The notes beneath the pieces were generated by a model that made no database searches, was not told the DNA's origin, and saw only the letters and a list, made by a program, of their open reading frames with translations. The position numbers were made by a program, and so were the translations under genes. DNA of 64,000 bases, taken from positions 310,001 to 374,000 of the forward strand of contig NZ_SZPZ01000003.1 in NCBI RefSeq assembly GCF_005233875.1, read 5' to 3'. Numbering within the stretch: position 1 is the first letter of the stretch; every line of letters begins with the position of its first letter. Below, piece by piece: positions 8,206 through 17,060 of this stretch. The DNA is from Kribbella jiaozuonensis. GTDB lineage: Bacteria > Actinomycetota > Actinomycetes > Propionibacteriales > Kribbellaceae.

Positions 8206-9603
8206 ATGACCCTGTCGCTCGACTACGCCACACTGTCCGACGTCGGACGGGTGCGCCGCAACAACGAGGACTCGGCGTACGCCGGTCCGCACCTGCTGCT
8301 GCTCGCCGACGGAATGGGCGGCGCCGCGGCCGGTGAGGTGGCCAGCGCGGCGGCGGTCCAGGTGATCCGGCGGCTGGACACGGCCGAGATCAGCGGCGAG
8401 GACATGATCGAGGCGCTGGCCGGTGCCGTCCACCGGGCCAACGAGCGGCTGTCGGAGCTGGTCGAGGAGGACCCCGAGCGCGAAGGCATGGGCTCGACCG
8501 TCACCGCGCTGATGTTCGACGGCAAGCAGCTGGGGCTCGCGCACCTCGGCGACTCCCGTGCCTACCGGATGCGCGACGGCGTGCTGTACCAGCTGAGCCA
8601 CGACCACACCTTCGTGCAGTCGCTGGTCGACGAGGGCCGGATCTCCCAGGAGGAGGCCTTCACCCACCCGCACCGCAACCTGATCCTGCGCGTGCTCGAC
8701 GGCCGCCCGGACTCCGATCCGGACCTGCAGATCCTCGACGTCCAGGCCGGCGACCGGCTGATGCTGTGCAGCGACGGCCTGCCCGACTACGTCAGCGACG
8801 AGGTGATCTCCGCCTCGATGGCCTCCGGTACGCCGGACTCCGTCGTCGTCGAGCTGATCACGCACGCGCTCGAGGCAGGCTCGAACGACAACGTCACCTG
8901 CGTCGTCGCGGACGTCGTCGAGACCGAGCCCGCGAGCGGCGTACAGCCCCAACTTGTCGGTGCGGCCGCCGAGCTGGCCCAGGGCAGCACCGGCCGCGGC
9001 GAGCCGACGGTCGCGCTCCGCACGGGCGGCAGCGACGGGCACGGCGGCGGTGGCCATGGCGTGGCGCTCGACCCGGAGGAGCTGCGGTATGCACCGCGCC
9101 CGCCGAAGCGATTCCTGTGGCTGCGACGGATCGCCGTACTCGTGATCGTCCTCGGGCTGATCGGTGGCGGCGGCTGGTTCGCGTACAACTGGACCCAGAA
9201 GCAGTACTACGTCGGCACCGACGGCGACTACGTGGCGATCTTCAAGGGTGTCGAGGCTGATCTCCCGGGCCTGAACCTGTCGAAGGTCTACGAGCGGCAG
9301 TCGCTGCAGGTCGACAAGCTCCCGACGTACAGCCGGGAGCAGGTGGAGGGCAACATCCAGGCGGACAACCTGGCCGGCGCCCGGTCGATCGTCGCCGAGT
9401 TGCAGCAGACCGCTGCCGAGTGCGCCGCCAAGACCAAGCCGACGCCCACACCGACGCCGAAGCCGAGCACGCCGCCGGTGTCGAAGCCGCCTGTCTCCAA
9501 GCCGCCGGTGACGACTCCGGTCGTGCACCCGTCGACGACGCCGCCCAGCCCGAGCAGCACGGCGACCCCGGGCAGCCCGGACGACTGCGACGGAGTCCGA
9601 TGA
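8206..9603 (+). CDS. pstP: PP2C-family Ser/Thr protein phosphatase (PstP-like)
   Basis: The protein has 465 residues. The cytoplasmic PP2C domain (about 1-240) has the metal-binding motifs NNED, ADGMGG (34-39), GDSRAYRM and SDGLPD. A membrane helix (near residues 303-327, IAVLVIVLGLIGGGGWFAYNW) leads to an extracellular domain. The C-terminus is rich in Pro, Thr and Ser. It should dephosphorylate PknB, FHA proteins and cell-wall enzymes from this operon. The stop codon overlaps the next start (ATGA), which indicates translational coupling to rodA. Confidence 0.95.
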   Translation: MTLSLDYATLSDVGRVRRNNEDSAYAGPHLLLLADGMGGAAAGEVASAAAVQVIRRLDTAEISGEDMIEALAGAVHRANERLSELVEEDPEREGMGSTVTALMFDGKQLGLAHLGDSRAYRMRDGVLYQLSHDHTFVQSLVDEGRISQEEAFTHPHRNLILRVLDGRPDSDPDLQILDVQAGDRLMLCSDGLPDYVSDEVISASMASGTPDSVVVELITHALEAGSNDNVTCVVADVVETEPASGVQPQLVGAAAELAQGSTGRGEPTVALRTGGSDGHGGGGHGVALDPEELRYAPRPPKRFLWLRRIAVLVIVLGLIGGGGWFAYNWTQKQYYVGTDGDYVAIFKGVEADLPGLNLSKVYERQSLQVDKLPTYSREQVEGNIQADNLAGARSIVAELQQTAAECAAKTKPTPTPTPKPSTPPVSKPPVSKPPVTTPVVHPSTTPPSPSSTATPGSPDDCDGVR

Positions 9604-10997
9604 GCATCGCTTCCACGTCCGTCATCCAGATCATTCCGCGTACCCGGCGCGGGGTGGAGTTGCTGCTGCTCGTGATCGCTGTCGGGGTATCGGTCGCGGC
9701 GTACGTGAACATCGGCATCACCGTGCAGAACGAGATCCCGGCCAGCACCGGGTACTACGCGGCCGGTATCAGTCTGCTCGCCCTGATCGCCCACTTCGCG
9801 CTCCGCTACCGGGCGCCGTACGCCGACCCCGTGCTGCTGCCGTGCGCCGTACTGCTGAACGGGCTCGGCGTCGCGATGATCCACCGGATCGACCTCGGCC
9901 TGGCCCTGGTCGCGGAGGCGCGGGGTGCGACCCCGAAGTCTCCGGCGGCCCCACAGCAGATCACCTGGACCGCGGTCGGCATCGTGCTGTTCCTGGTCGT
10001 CATCATTGTGATCAGAGATCACCGTCGGCTGCAGGCGCTGACCTACACCGCCGGCCTGGCCGGTCTGGTGCTGCTGGTCCTGCCGCTGATCCCCGGCCTC
10101 GGTGTGAACCTGAACGGCGCCCGGATCTGGATCCGCCTGGCCGGTATGTCGTTCCAGCCCGGTGAGTTCGCGAAGATCTGCCTGGTCGTGTTCTTTGCCG
10201 GCTACCTGGTGGTGAAGCGCGACGTGCTGACGCTGGCCGGGCACCGGTTCCTCGGGCTCGACCTGCCGCGCGCCCGCGACCTCGGGCCGATCGGCATCGC
10301 CTGGGCGGTCAGCCTGGGCGTGCTGGTGTTCGAGAGCGACCTCGGTTCGTCGCTGTTGTTCTTCGGGCTGTTCCTGTTCCTGCTGTACGTGTCCACCGAA
10401 CGGGCCGGCTGGCTGATCATCGGTGGCCTGCTGTTCGTCGGCGGCGCGTACTTCGCGTACGCGACGTTCGGCCACGTCCACCGCCGGGTCACCGACTGGC
10501 TCGACCCGTGGGCGATCGACGGCGGCCAGGTGAAGCTCGGGCTGATGGGTCAGGCGTGGGGCGGCATCCTCGGCCGCGGCCTCGGCCAGGGCCACCCGGA
10601 GGCCACGCTCTACGCGCAGAGCGACATGATCATCTCGTCGTTCGCCGAGGAGCTCGGCCTGACCGGGCTGATCGCGATCCTGCTGGTCTACACGCTGATC
10701 ATCGAGCGCGGCCTGCGGACGGCGCTCGGCTGCCGGGACATCTTCGGCAAGCTGATCGCGACCGGTCTGGCGATGTCGTTCGCGCTGCAGGTGTTCGTCA
10801 TCGTCGGCGGCGTGACCGGGCTGATCCCGCTGACCGGTCTGGCCACCCCGTTCATGGCCCTCGGCGGTACGTCGCTGGTCGCGAACTGGGCGATCATCGC
10901 GCTGCTGCTGCGGATCAGCGACCAGGCCCGGCGACCGCAGACCCCGGCCGCTCCCGTGTCCGACGAAACGATCGCGATGGCGGTGCAGAAACAGTGA
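9600..10997 (+). CDS. rodA: RodA/FtsW-family SEDS peptidoglycan glycosyltransferase
   Basis: The protein has 465 residues with about ten membrane helices. SEDS features include GLGVNLNGARIWI, PGEFAKICLV, FESDLGSSLL and the C-terminal block TGLATPFMALGGTSLVANW. It polymerises lipid II in the membrane and pairs with the class B PBP encoded directly downstream. The ATG at 9600 overlaps the phosphatase stop, and the stop overlaps the GTG of pbpA, so the three genes are tightly coupled. Position in the fha-pstP-rodA-pbpA order supports RodA rather than division-specific FtsW. Confidence 0.94.
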   Translation: MSIASTSVIQIIPRTRRGVELLLLVIAVGVSVAAYVNIGITVQNEIPASTGYYAAGISLLALIAHFALRYRAPYADPVLLPCAVLLNGLGVAMIHRIDLGLALVAEARGATPKSPAAPQQITWTAVGIVLFLVVIIVIRDHRRLQALTYTAGLAGLVLLVLPLIPGLGVNLNGARIWIRLAGMSFQPGEFAKICLVVFFAGYLVVKRDVLTLAGHRFLGLDLPRARDLGPIGIAWAVSLGVLVFESDLGSSLLFFGLFLFLLYVSTERAGWLIIGGLLFVGGAYFAYATFGHVHRRVTDWLDPWAIDGGQVKLGLMGQAWGGILGRGLGQGHPEATLYAQSDMIISSFAEELGLTGLIAILLVYTLIIERGLRTALGCRDIFGKLIATGLAMSFALQVFVIVGGVTGLIPLTGLATPFMALGGTSLVANWAIIALLLRISDQARRPQTPAAPVSDETIAMAVQKQ

Positions 10998-12448
10998 ACT
11001 CGGCGATCCGACGATTAGCTGTCGCGGCGATCATCCTGATGCTCGCGCTGATGGCGAACTCGACGTACCTGCAGGCCTTCCGGGCGAACGAGATCAACGG
11101 CCGCAATGACAACAACCGGGTCCGCGACTCGCAGTTCTCGGTGAACCGCGGCCCGATCCTGATCGGGAGTACGCCGGTCGCGCAGAGCAAACCGTCCAAC
11201 GACCGGTTCAAGTACCAGCGGACCTACCCGTCCGGCCCGGTGTACGCACCGGTCACCGGCTTCTACTCGTACCGGTTCGGCCGCGCCGGGATCGAGCTGA
11301 CGATGAACTCCGAGCTGAACGGCTCGGACCCGTCGATGGCGTTCCGCCGGATCATCGACGTGATCAGCAACCGGCCGCAGCAGGGCGGCAGCGTCACGCT
11401 GACCCTGAACGCGGCGGCACAGCAGGCGGCGTACAAGGGTCTGGGCTCGAAGACCGGCGCGGTGGTGGCGATCGAGCCGAAGACCGGCAAGATCCTGGCG
11501 ATGGCGACGACGCCGTCGTACGACCCGAACCGGCTCGCCTCGCACGACAGCACGAAGGTCGACGCCGCCTGGAAGAGCCTGACCGAGGACAAGGACCGGC
11601 CGCTGTCGAACCGCGCGGCCCAGGAGCTGTACCCGCCGGGCTCGACGTTCAAGTTGGTGACCGCGGCCGCGGCGCTGTCCAGCGGCAAGTACACGCCGGA
11701 GACCAAGGTGAACTCGCCGGCCGAGCTGCCGTTGCCGCAGACCACCGTCCCGCTGGTGAACGAGGACGGCAAGAACTGCGGCGGCAGCAACAACGCGACG
11801 CTGACGATCGCGCTGCGCTACTCCTGCAACACGGCGTACGGCAGTGTCGGACTGGCGCTCGGGCCGGACGCGCTGCGCGAGCAGGCCGCCAAGTTCGGCT
11901 TCGGCGCGCGGCCGCTGGCCGAGCTGCCGAGCGTGGCCACCAGCCAGTTCCCGGGTGACCCGAACGAGCCGCAGACCGCGCAGTCCGCGATCGGCCAGTT
12001 CGACGTACGGGCCACGCCGCTGCAGATGGCGATGGTCGCGGCCGGGATCGCGAACAAGGGCGAGGTGATGAAGCCCTACCTGGTGCAGAACGTGCGGACC
12101 CCGGACCTGAAGACGGTCTCGGAGACCAAGCCGGAGTCGCTGCACCAGGCGGTCACCCCGCAGGTCGCCTCCCAGCTGACCGCGATGATGGTCGACGTCG
12201 TCAACAACGGCACCGGCAAGCCCGGTCAGATCAGCGGCGTCCAGGTGGCCGGCAAGACCGGTACGGCGCAGACCGCGAAGGACCGCCCGCCGTTCGCCTG
12301 GTTCACCGCGTTCGCACCGGCCGACGACCCGAAGATCGCGGTCGCGGTACTGATCGAGAAGGCCGACATCGCCCGGGACGACATCGCCGGCGGCAAGCTG
12401 GCCGCCCCGATCGCCAAGTCGGTGATGGAGGCGGTGCTGGGCCAATGA
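10994..12448 (+). CDS. pbpA: Class B penicillin-binding protein (transpeptidase), PbpA
   Basis: The protein has 484 residues. A short cytoplasmic start and one membrane helix (IRRLAVAAIILMLALMAN) are followed by the PBP dimerisation region and a transpeptidase domain with STFK (Ser at 217), SCN (277) and KTG (421-423). It cross-links peptidoglycan outside the membrane as partner of RodA. The GTG at 10994 overlaps the rodA stop codon. The frame is open upstream, but that part is the shadow of rodA. Confidence 0.95.
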   Translation: MNSAIRRLAVAAIILMLALMANSTYLQAFRANEINGRNDNNRVRDSQFSVNRGPILIGSTPVAQSKPSNDRFKYQRTYPSGPVYAPVTGFYSYRFGRAGIELTMNSELNGSDPSMAFRRIIDVISNRPQQGGSVTLTLNAAAQQAAYKGLGSKTGAVVAIEPKTGKILAMATTPSYDPNRLASHDSTKVDAAWKSLTEDKDRPLSNRAAQELYPPGSTFKLVTAAAALSSGKYTPETKVNSPAELPLPQTTVPLVNEDGKNCGGSNNATLTIALRYSCNTAYGSVGLALGPDALREQAAKFGFGARPLAELPSVATSQFPGDPNEPQTAQSAIGQFDVRATPLQMAMVAAGIANKGEVMKPYLVQNVRTPDLKTVSETKPESLHQAVTPQVASQLTAMMVDVVNNGTGKPGQISGVQVAGKTGTAQTAKDRPPFAWFTAFAPADDPKIAVAVLIEKADIARDDIAGGKLAAPIAKSVMEAVLGQ

Positions 12449-12455
12449 GCACCAT

Positions 12456-12470
12456 ACGGAATGATTCCGT
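12456..12470. promoter_or_regulatory. Perfect 7-1-7 inverted repeat after pbpA
   Basis: ACGGAATGATTCCGT lies eight bases after the pbpA stop, in the 123-bp gap before pknB. The arms are too short and too AT-containing for a strong terminator, so it could be a protein-binding site ahead of a separate pknB promoter. No convincing -35/-10 pair was seen in this gap. Confidence 0.3.
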
Positions 12471-12571
12471 CACGGCGCGTCTCTCCAACGGGGAACCACG
12501 TGTGGCGGCCGCTACCGTGGGCAAGTTGAGTGTGTTTTTGTGTCTCACAGACAGGTTGGAAGGCTGAGGTC

Positions 12572-14407
12572 ATGACATCGCAGGCACGTCTCGTCGGCGG
12601 CCGATACGAAGAAGGCGAACCGCTCGGCCGCGGCGGCATGGCCGAGGTCCGCAGGGGTGTGGACAACCGGCTCGGCCGGTCCGTCGCCATCAAGCGGCTG
12701 CGGGTCGATCTGGCCAGTGACGCCACCTTCCAGGCCAGGTTCCGCCGGGAGGCCCAGTCGGCCGCCTCGCTCAACCACCCGACCATCGTGTCGGTGTACG
12801 ACACCGGCGAGGAGCCCGATCCGAACGGCTCCGGCGTCACGATCCCGTACATCGTGATGGAGCTGGTCACCGGCAAGACGCTGCGGGACCTGATCCGCGA
12901 GGGCCGCAAGATCATGCCCGAGCGCGCCCTGGAGATCACCTCCGGCGTGCTCGAGGCGCTCGACTACAGCCACCGGGCCGGCATCGTGCACCGCGACATC
13001 AAGCCCGGGAACGTGATGCTGACCCCGCAGGGTCAGGTCAAGGTGATGGACTTCGGTATCGCCCGCGCGGTCGCCGACACGTCCTCCACGATGACCCAGA
13101 CCGCGGCCGTGATCGGCACCGCGCAGTACCTGTCCCCGGAGCAGGCCCGCGGCGAGACCGTCGACGCCCGCTCCGACCTGTACTCGACCGGCTGCCTGCT
13201 GTACGAACTGCTGACCGGGCGTCCGCCGTTCGTCGGTGAGTCGCCGGTGTCGGTGGCCTACCAGCACGTCCGGGAGCAGCCGCTGCCGCCGTCGTCGTTC
13301 GACCCGGACATCCCGCCGGAGGTCGACGCCGTCGTACTGAAGGCACTGGCCAAGAACCGCGAGGAGCGGTACCAGAGCGCCGCCGAGATGCGCGCCGACA
13401 TCCACCGGGTGCTGGCCGGTCAGCAGGTGACCGCGCCGATGGCAGCGGTGGCCGAGACGCGCGCGATGGCGCCGACGGCCGTCGCGCCGGCCGCGACCCA
13501 GGCCTACCGCCAGACCGCGGGGAACGACATCCTCCCGCCGGGCGGCGACGAACTGGACGAGGACGACGACGGGCGGTCGCGACGCAACCGCGGCCTGGCG
13601 TACTTCCTGCTCGGCCTGGCGATCGTCGCGATCGCGGTCGGTGCGTATGCCCTGTTCACCAACATGAACAAGGACAACAACGCGGGCGGCGGTGCGACCA
13701 ACACCCCGGCGGCCAAGGTCGCCGTACCGGATGTCAGCGGCAAGTCGGTTGCCGACGCGACCGCACTGCTGGCGGACAAGGGACTGCAGTTCGCGCAGGG
13801 ACCGTCGGAGACCAGCGACACGGTCGGCCGCGGCTCGGCGATCCGGCAGACCCCCACGGCCGGGACCGAGGCCGAGCAGGGTTCGACGGTCACCGTGGTG
13901 TTCTCGTCCGGGCGGAGTGCGTTCCCGGTGCCGGACGTGATCGGCAAGTCGGAGTCCTCCGCCCGCAAGGCGCTCGAAGGCACGTCCGCGAACTTCAAGG
14001 TCAAGGACAAGGTCGTCGAGCAGGACAGCGACGAGAAGAAGGGCATCGTGCTCGCGGTCAGCCCGGACCCGAACGGGCAGTACCCGTCGGGTCAGGAGTT
14101 CACGCTGACGGTCTCCAGCGGTAAGACCGACGTCGACGTACCGAACGTCGTCACCCAGTCGTACGACGACGCGAAGCTGACGCTGGAGCAGGCCGGCTTC
14201 CGGGTCGGGTACGTGTTCGGCAACGACCCGAACGCGGCCGACGGCCAGGTTCTGCAGCAGTCCCTGAAGGCCGGCAGCAAGGCGCCGAAGGGCTCGCTGA
14301 TCACGCTGACCGTCAACAAGCAGCAGGAGCCGAGCTCCCCGCCGCCTAGCCAGCCGACGGACACACCGTCCACACCCACCACGCCGGGCATCACGATCGG
14401 CGGATAA
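12572..14407 (+). CDS. pknB: PknB-like Ser/Thr protein kinase with three PASTA repeats
   Basis: The protein has 611 residues. The kinase domain spans about 10-275, with the glycine loop LGRGGMAEV, catalytic Lys 41, HRDIKPGNVM near 140 and DFGIAR. A membrane helix follows (GLAYFLLGLAIVAIAVGAYALF, near 344), then three extracellular PASTA repeats beginning VPDVSG, VPDVIG and VPNVVT and a Pro/Thr tail. PASTA domains sense muropeptides or lipid II. The ATG at 12572 has GGAAGG nine to fourteen bases upstream. No pknA gene lies between pbpA and this gene, unlike in mycobacteria. Confidence 0.95.
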   Translation: MTSQARLVGGRYEEGEPLGRGGMAEVRRGVDNRLGRSVAIKRLRVDLASDATFQARFRREAQSAASLNHPTIVSVYDTGEEPDPNGSGVTIPYIVMELVTGKTLRDLIREGRKIMPERALEITSGVLEALDYSHRAGIVHRDIKPGNVMLTPQGQVKVMDFGIARAVADTSSTMTQTAAVIGTAQYLSPEQARGETVDARSDLYSTGCLLYELLTGRPPFVGESPVSVAYQHVREQPLPPSSFDPDIPPEVDAVVLKALAKNREERYQSAAEMRADIHRVLAGQQVTAPMAAVAETRAMAPTAVAPAATQAYRQTAGNDILPPGGDELDEDDDGRSRRNRGLAYFLLGLAIVAIAVGAYALFTNMNKDNNAGGGATNTPAAKVAVPDVSGKSVADATALLADKGLQFAQGPSETSDTVGRGSAIRQTPTAGTEAEQGSTVTVVFSSGRSAFPVPDVIGKSESSARKALEGTSANFKVKDKVVEQDSDEKKGIVLAVSPDPNGQYPSGQEFTLTVSSGKTDVDVPNVVTQSYDDAKLTLEQAGFRVGYVFGNDPNAADGQVLQQSLKAGSKAPKGSLITLTVNKQQEPSSPPPSQPTDTPSTPTTPGITIGG

Positions 14408-14416
14408 GACGACAGG

Positions 14417-14444
14417 ACCCCCAGGGCGCGATCGCCCTGGGGGT
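14417..14444 (+). terminator. Intrinsic terminator after pknB
   Basis: A perfect 12-bp stem (ACCCCCAGGGCG with its complement) closes a CGAT loop nine bases after the pknB stop. It is followed by a T-rich run (TCTTCGTTGTTGCTT). It sits between convergent pknB and trpG and may end both transcripts. Confidence 0.85.
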
Positions 14445-14458
14445 TCTTCGTTGTTGCT

Positions 14459-15085
14459 TCAGCTGACGACCGGGGCCAGCCCGACCGAGCGGGCGACCGC
14501 GTCCTCGTCGCCGCAGATCGCGAGCCAGTTGGCGAGCATCCGGTGGCCGCCCTCGGTCAGCACCGACTCCGGGTGGAACTGCACGCCCTCCACCGGGAGG
14601 TCGCGGTGCCGGGCCGCCATGATCACGCCGGCCTCGGTACGCGCGGTCACCTGCAGCTCGTCCGGCACGGTGTCCTGCTCGATCGCGAGCGAGTGGTACC
14701 GGGTCGCGGTGAACGGCGACGGGAGTCCGGACAGTACGCCGGCGCCTTCGTGGAACACCTGGCTGGTCTTCCCGTGCAGCAGCTCGTCGGCGCGGCCGAC
14801 GACACCGCCGTACGCGACGCCGATCGCCTGGAGACCGAGGCAGACCCCGAAGATCGGGACCTCGCCGCCCTTCTCTTTCACGATGTCGACGCAGGCGCCG
14901 GCTTCTTCCGGCGTACCGGGACCGGGGGAGAGCAGGACGCCGTCGTACTCACCGGCCTGGTCGGGGGTGACTTCGTCGTTGCGCAGCACGGTGGTGTCGG
15001 CCTGCAGTTGCTGCAGGTACTGCACGAGGTTGTAGACGAAGGAGTCGTAGTTGTCGACGACAAGGATCCGCGGCATGCGGACCAT
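14459..15085 (-). CDS. trpG: Glutamine amidotransferase, anthranilate or aminodeoxychorismate synthase component II
   Basis: A 208-residue class I glutamine amidotransferase. The nucleophile is Cys82 in GVCLGLQ, and His/Glu are in the QFHPESV block. The oxyanion motif reads SPGPGTPEEAG. It supplies ammonia from glutamine to TrpE or PabB; sequence alone does not separate these roles, and no partner gene is nearby. The ATG at 15085 overlaps the preceding stop as TAATG, so translation is probably coupled to the DUF881 gene. An ATG at 15076 is a possible alternative. Confidence 0.9.
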   Translation of the reverse strand: MVRMPRILVVDNYDSFVYNLVQYLQQLQADTTVLRNDEVTPDQAGEYDGVLLSPGPGTPEEAGACVDIVKEKGGEVPIFGVCLGLQAIGVAYGGVVGRADELLHGKTSQVFHEGAGVLSGLPSPFTATRYHSLAIEQDTVPDELQVTARTEAGVIMAARHRDLPVEGVQFHPESVLTEGGHRMLANWLAICGDEDAVARSVGLAPVVS

Positions 15086-15855
15086 TATCGCCCGCTGACG
15101 CTCGGGCTCGCCGACGGCGTCCGTTCGTAGCCGGGGACGGTCGCGCTCTGCAGGTCCAGGGTGCCTTCGTACGCCGGCATCTGCATCGACGACTCGCTCT
15201 TCACGTCGTACCCGAGCTGGAACTTCACCACGTAGTCCTGCAGGTTCTCGATGTACTGCGAGTCGTCGAGCGCCTTCTGCAGTTTCCGCCGGTCGCCGAT
15301 CGCACTGATCGTGTACGGCGGGAGGTACGGGACGCCGTGCAGTACGACGGAGTTGCCGACGCACTTGACCCCGGTGGTGGAGATGACGCGTTGGTTCTGG
15401 ATCGTCATCGCCTCGGCGCCGCCGGCCCAGAGCGCGTTCACGACCGCCTGGATGTCCTGCTGGTGGATAACCAGCCAGTTCTCGTCGACGTCCGGATTCT
15501 CCTTCACTACCTCGGGCGGTGCGTCCCGGAGGGTGACGGTCAGGCCGGGGCCGACGACCGGGCGGGTGCCGACCTGCTCGGACAGGTCCTCGAACTGCTT
15601 GGCCAGCTTCGGATCGATCGAGCCCTGCTGCGCCTGCAGCGCTTCGATGTCATGCGTCAGCGCCGCGTGCTGCCGGACCAGGCTGGCGCTGCGGCGACTC
15701 TGTTCCTCCACGAGGCCCGCGAGCGTAGTGTTGCGACTGGGCCGCAGGTCCGTGCCACGGGCGTTGGTGGCACTGGTCGCGAACAGCAGACCGGCGCACA
15801 GCAGCGCCAGCGGCGCACCCACACGCCACAGCGAAATCCGCCTCAACCTACGCAC
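15085..15855 (-). CDS. DUF881 membrane-anchored protein
   Basis: The protein has 256 residues. It has a basic N-terminus, one membrane helix (VGAPLALLCAGLLFATSA), a coiled-coil-like stretch (LVEEQSRRSASLVRQHAAL) and a DUF881 extracellular domain (near GPGLTVTLRDAP). Homologues sit beside crgA and pknB in Mycobacterium and Streptomyces and are presumed to act in envelope or division processes. I favour GTG 15855, with GGAG seven bases upstream, over GTG 15882, which has no ribosome site. It is divergent from crgA across about 100 bp. Confidence 0.85.
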   Translation of the reverse strand: MRRLRRISLWRVGAPLALLCAGLLFATSATNARGTDLRPSRNTTLAGLVEEQSRRSASLVRQHAALTHDIEALQAQQGSIDPKLAKQFEDLSEQVGTRPVVGPGLTVTLRDAPPEVVKENPDVDENWLVIHQQDIQAVVNALWAGGAEAMTIQNQRVISTTGVKCVGNSVVLHGVPYLPPYTISAIGDRRKLQKALDDSQYIENLQDYVVKFQLGYDVKSESSMQMPAYEGTLDLQSATVPGYERTPSASPSVSGR

Positions 15856-15956
15856 CAGTGATCTCCATGTTGCTGTCTGCACTACGCTAACCCGGACCGG
15901 ACCCGCACAGGTCGTAGCGGTCAGCTTATGCGTCCGTCCTTACAAGGAGTTCAGTC

Positions 15957-16217
15957 GTGCCCGAGTCGAGCAGTCGCAACAAGAAGAAGACCGAGAAGGT
16001 CAAGGTCGAGAAGACGCCGAAGCGGCCCCGCACCACCAGTCGCGTGTGGGTGGCCCCGCTGATGCTCTTCTGCTGGCTGGTCGGTCTCGCCTGGCTGGTC
16101 GTCTTCTACATCGCCGGCGACAAGATCCCGTTGATGAACGACCTGGGCAACTGGAACCTGCTGATCGGCATGGGCCTGATCGCGGTCGGCTTCGTCGTCT
16201 CGACCCAGTGGGTCTGA
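15957..16217 (+). CDS. crgA: CrgA cell-division regulator
   Basis: An 86-residue protein with a basic, Lys-rich N-terminus (about 1-28) and two membrane helices (about 31-53 and 64-83, ending VVSTQWV). This is the standard CrgA layout. CrgA localises to the septum, binds FtsZ, FtsQ, FtsI and CwsA, and tempers Z-ring assembly in actinobacteria. The GTG start has AAGGAG nine bases upstream. Its position next to the DUF881 gene and pknB matches the conserved neighbourhood. Confidence 0.95.
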   Translation: MPESSSRNKKKTEKVKVEKTPKRPRTTSRVWVAPLMLFCWLVGLAWLVVFYIAGDKIPLMNDLGNWNLLIGMGLIAVGFVVSTQWV

Positions 16218-16234
16218 CCACAGCTGTCCGACAG

Positions 16235-16345
16235 TTATCCACACCCGTATCCCCAGTTGTGCACACCGATTCGGGCAAGTTATCCCCAAGCTGACCGTTA
16301 CTTCTCCACCAAATCCGCCCCAAAATGCTCCAAATCTGTGGATAA
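16235..16345. other. Cluster of four DnaA-box-like 9-mers
   Basis: In the gap after crgA there is TTATCCACA at 16235, TTGTGCACA at 16257, TTATCCCCA at 16280 and, reversed, TGTGGATAA at 16337. Two are exact copies of the canonical DnaA box and two are near matches. The first three are spaced 22-23 bp, so they sit on one face of the helix. The gap is locally AT-rich. Whether DnaA binds here is inferred; oriC itself would be expected near dnaA, outside this window. Confidence 0.55.
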
Positions 16346-16445
16346 CTCAGGTTTGAGCGGATGAGTTTCCACACTGTTCACGTTGGCAGCGGCGTACTGT
16401 CGAAACAGTGAGAGCGACCTGGGGGAGACCGGGGAGGGTCGCACC

Positions 16446-17060
16446 ATGTTCGTACAGGTCATCGAGGGGCAGCTCACCGACGTCGCGCAGGCACACGCCG
16501 CGATGGATCGGTGGATGGCGGAGTTGGCGCCCGAGGCGTCCGGCTGGTTGGGGACCACCGCCGGCGTCACCGCGGACGGAAGGTTCATCGCGCTGGCACG
16601 CTTCGAGTCCGCCGAGGCCGCCCGGCACAACAGCGAGTCGCCGGCGCAGGACAAGTGGTGGCACGAGTTCTCGTCGCTGCTCAGCGGCGGCACCACGTTC
16701 CGCGACACCGAGGACGTGACGCTCGACCTGGTCGGCGATCCGGACGCGGCCGGGTTCGTCCAGATCATTCGCGGCCGCGCCACGGATCCGGATCGCGTCC
16801 GTGCCCTGATGGCCCAGCACCCGGAGAGGTGGGAGAGTTTCCGGCCCGACCTCCTCGGCAGTGTCTTCGTGCTGTCCGACGACGGCGGCTTCACCTCGAC
16901 GTTCTACTTCACCTCCGAGGCCGAGGCCCGCGAAGGCGAGCGCAAGGAGGCCCCGGAGGACCTCAAGGCAGAGGTCGACGAGCTGAACACGCTGGACGCC
17001 GTGCCGCCGGAGTACTTCGACCTGTCGACCCCCTGGCTGTACTCACCTGCCTCTACGTAG
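16446..17060 (+). CDS. Conserved protein with two dimeric alpha/beta-barrel-like halves
   Basis: The protein has 204 residues. Two similar halves each begin with a FVQ(V/I)I(E/R)G strand (starting at residues 2 and about 104) and carry an ARFES or TFYFTSEAEA strand-helix unit. This resembles tandem antibiotic-biosynthesis-monooxygenase-like (ferredoxin-fold) domains. There are no evident catalytic residues and the function is unknown. The ATG at 16446 follows GGGGAGGG. Its last codons overlap the first unit of the 12-bp repeat array before the EXLDI gene. Confidence 0.75.
   Translation: MFVQVIEGQLTDVAQAHAAMDRWMAELAPEASGWLGTTAGVTADGRFIALARFESAEAARHNSESPAQDKWWHEFSSLLSGGTTFRDTEDVTLDLVGDPDAAGFVQIIRGRATDPDRVRALMAQHPERWESFRPDLLGSVFVLSDDGGFTSTFYFTSEAEAREGERKEAPEDLKAEVDELNTLDAVPPEYFDLSTPWLYSPAST

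Noticed and set aside
8122-9528. 468-codon frame on the - strand
   Set aside because: It is the antisense shadow of the PP2C gene, which has clear catalytic motifs; the antisense product has none.
11015-12445. 476-codon frame on the - strand
   Set aside because: Antisense to pbpA and rich in Arg, His and Leu without any recognisable domain.
13720-14330. Repeated DNA in pknB
   Set aside because: The periodicity comes from three PASTA protein domains, not from a DNA repeat element.
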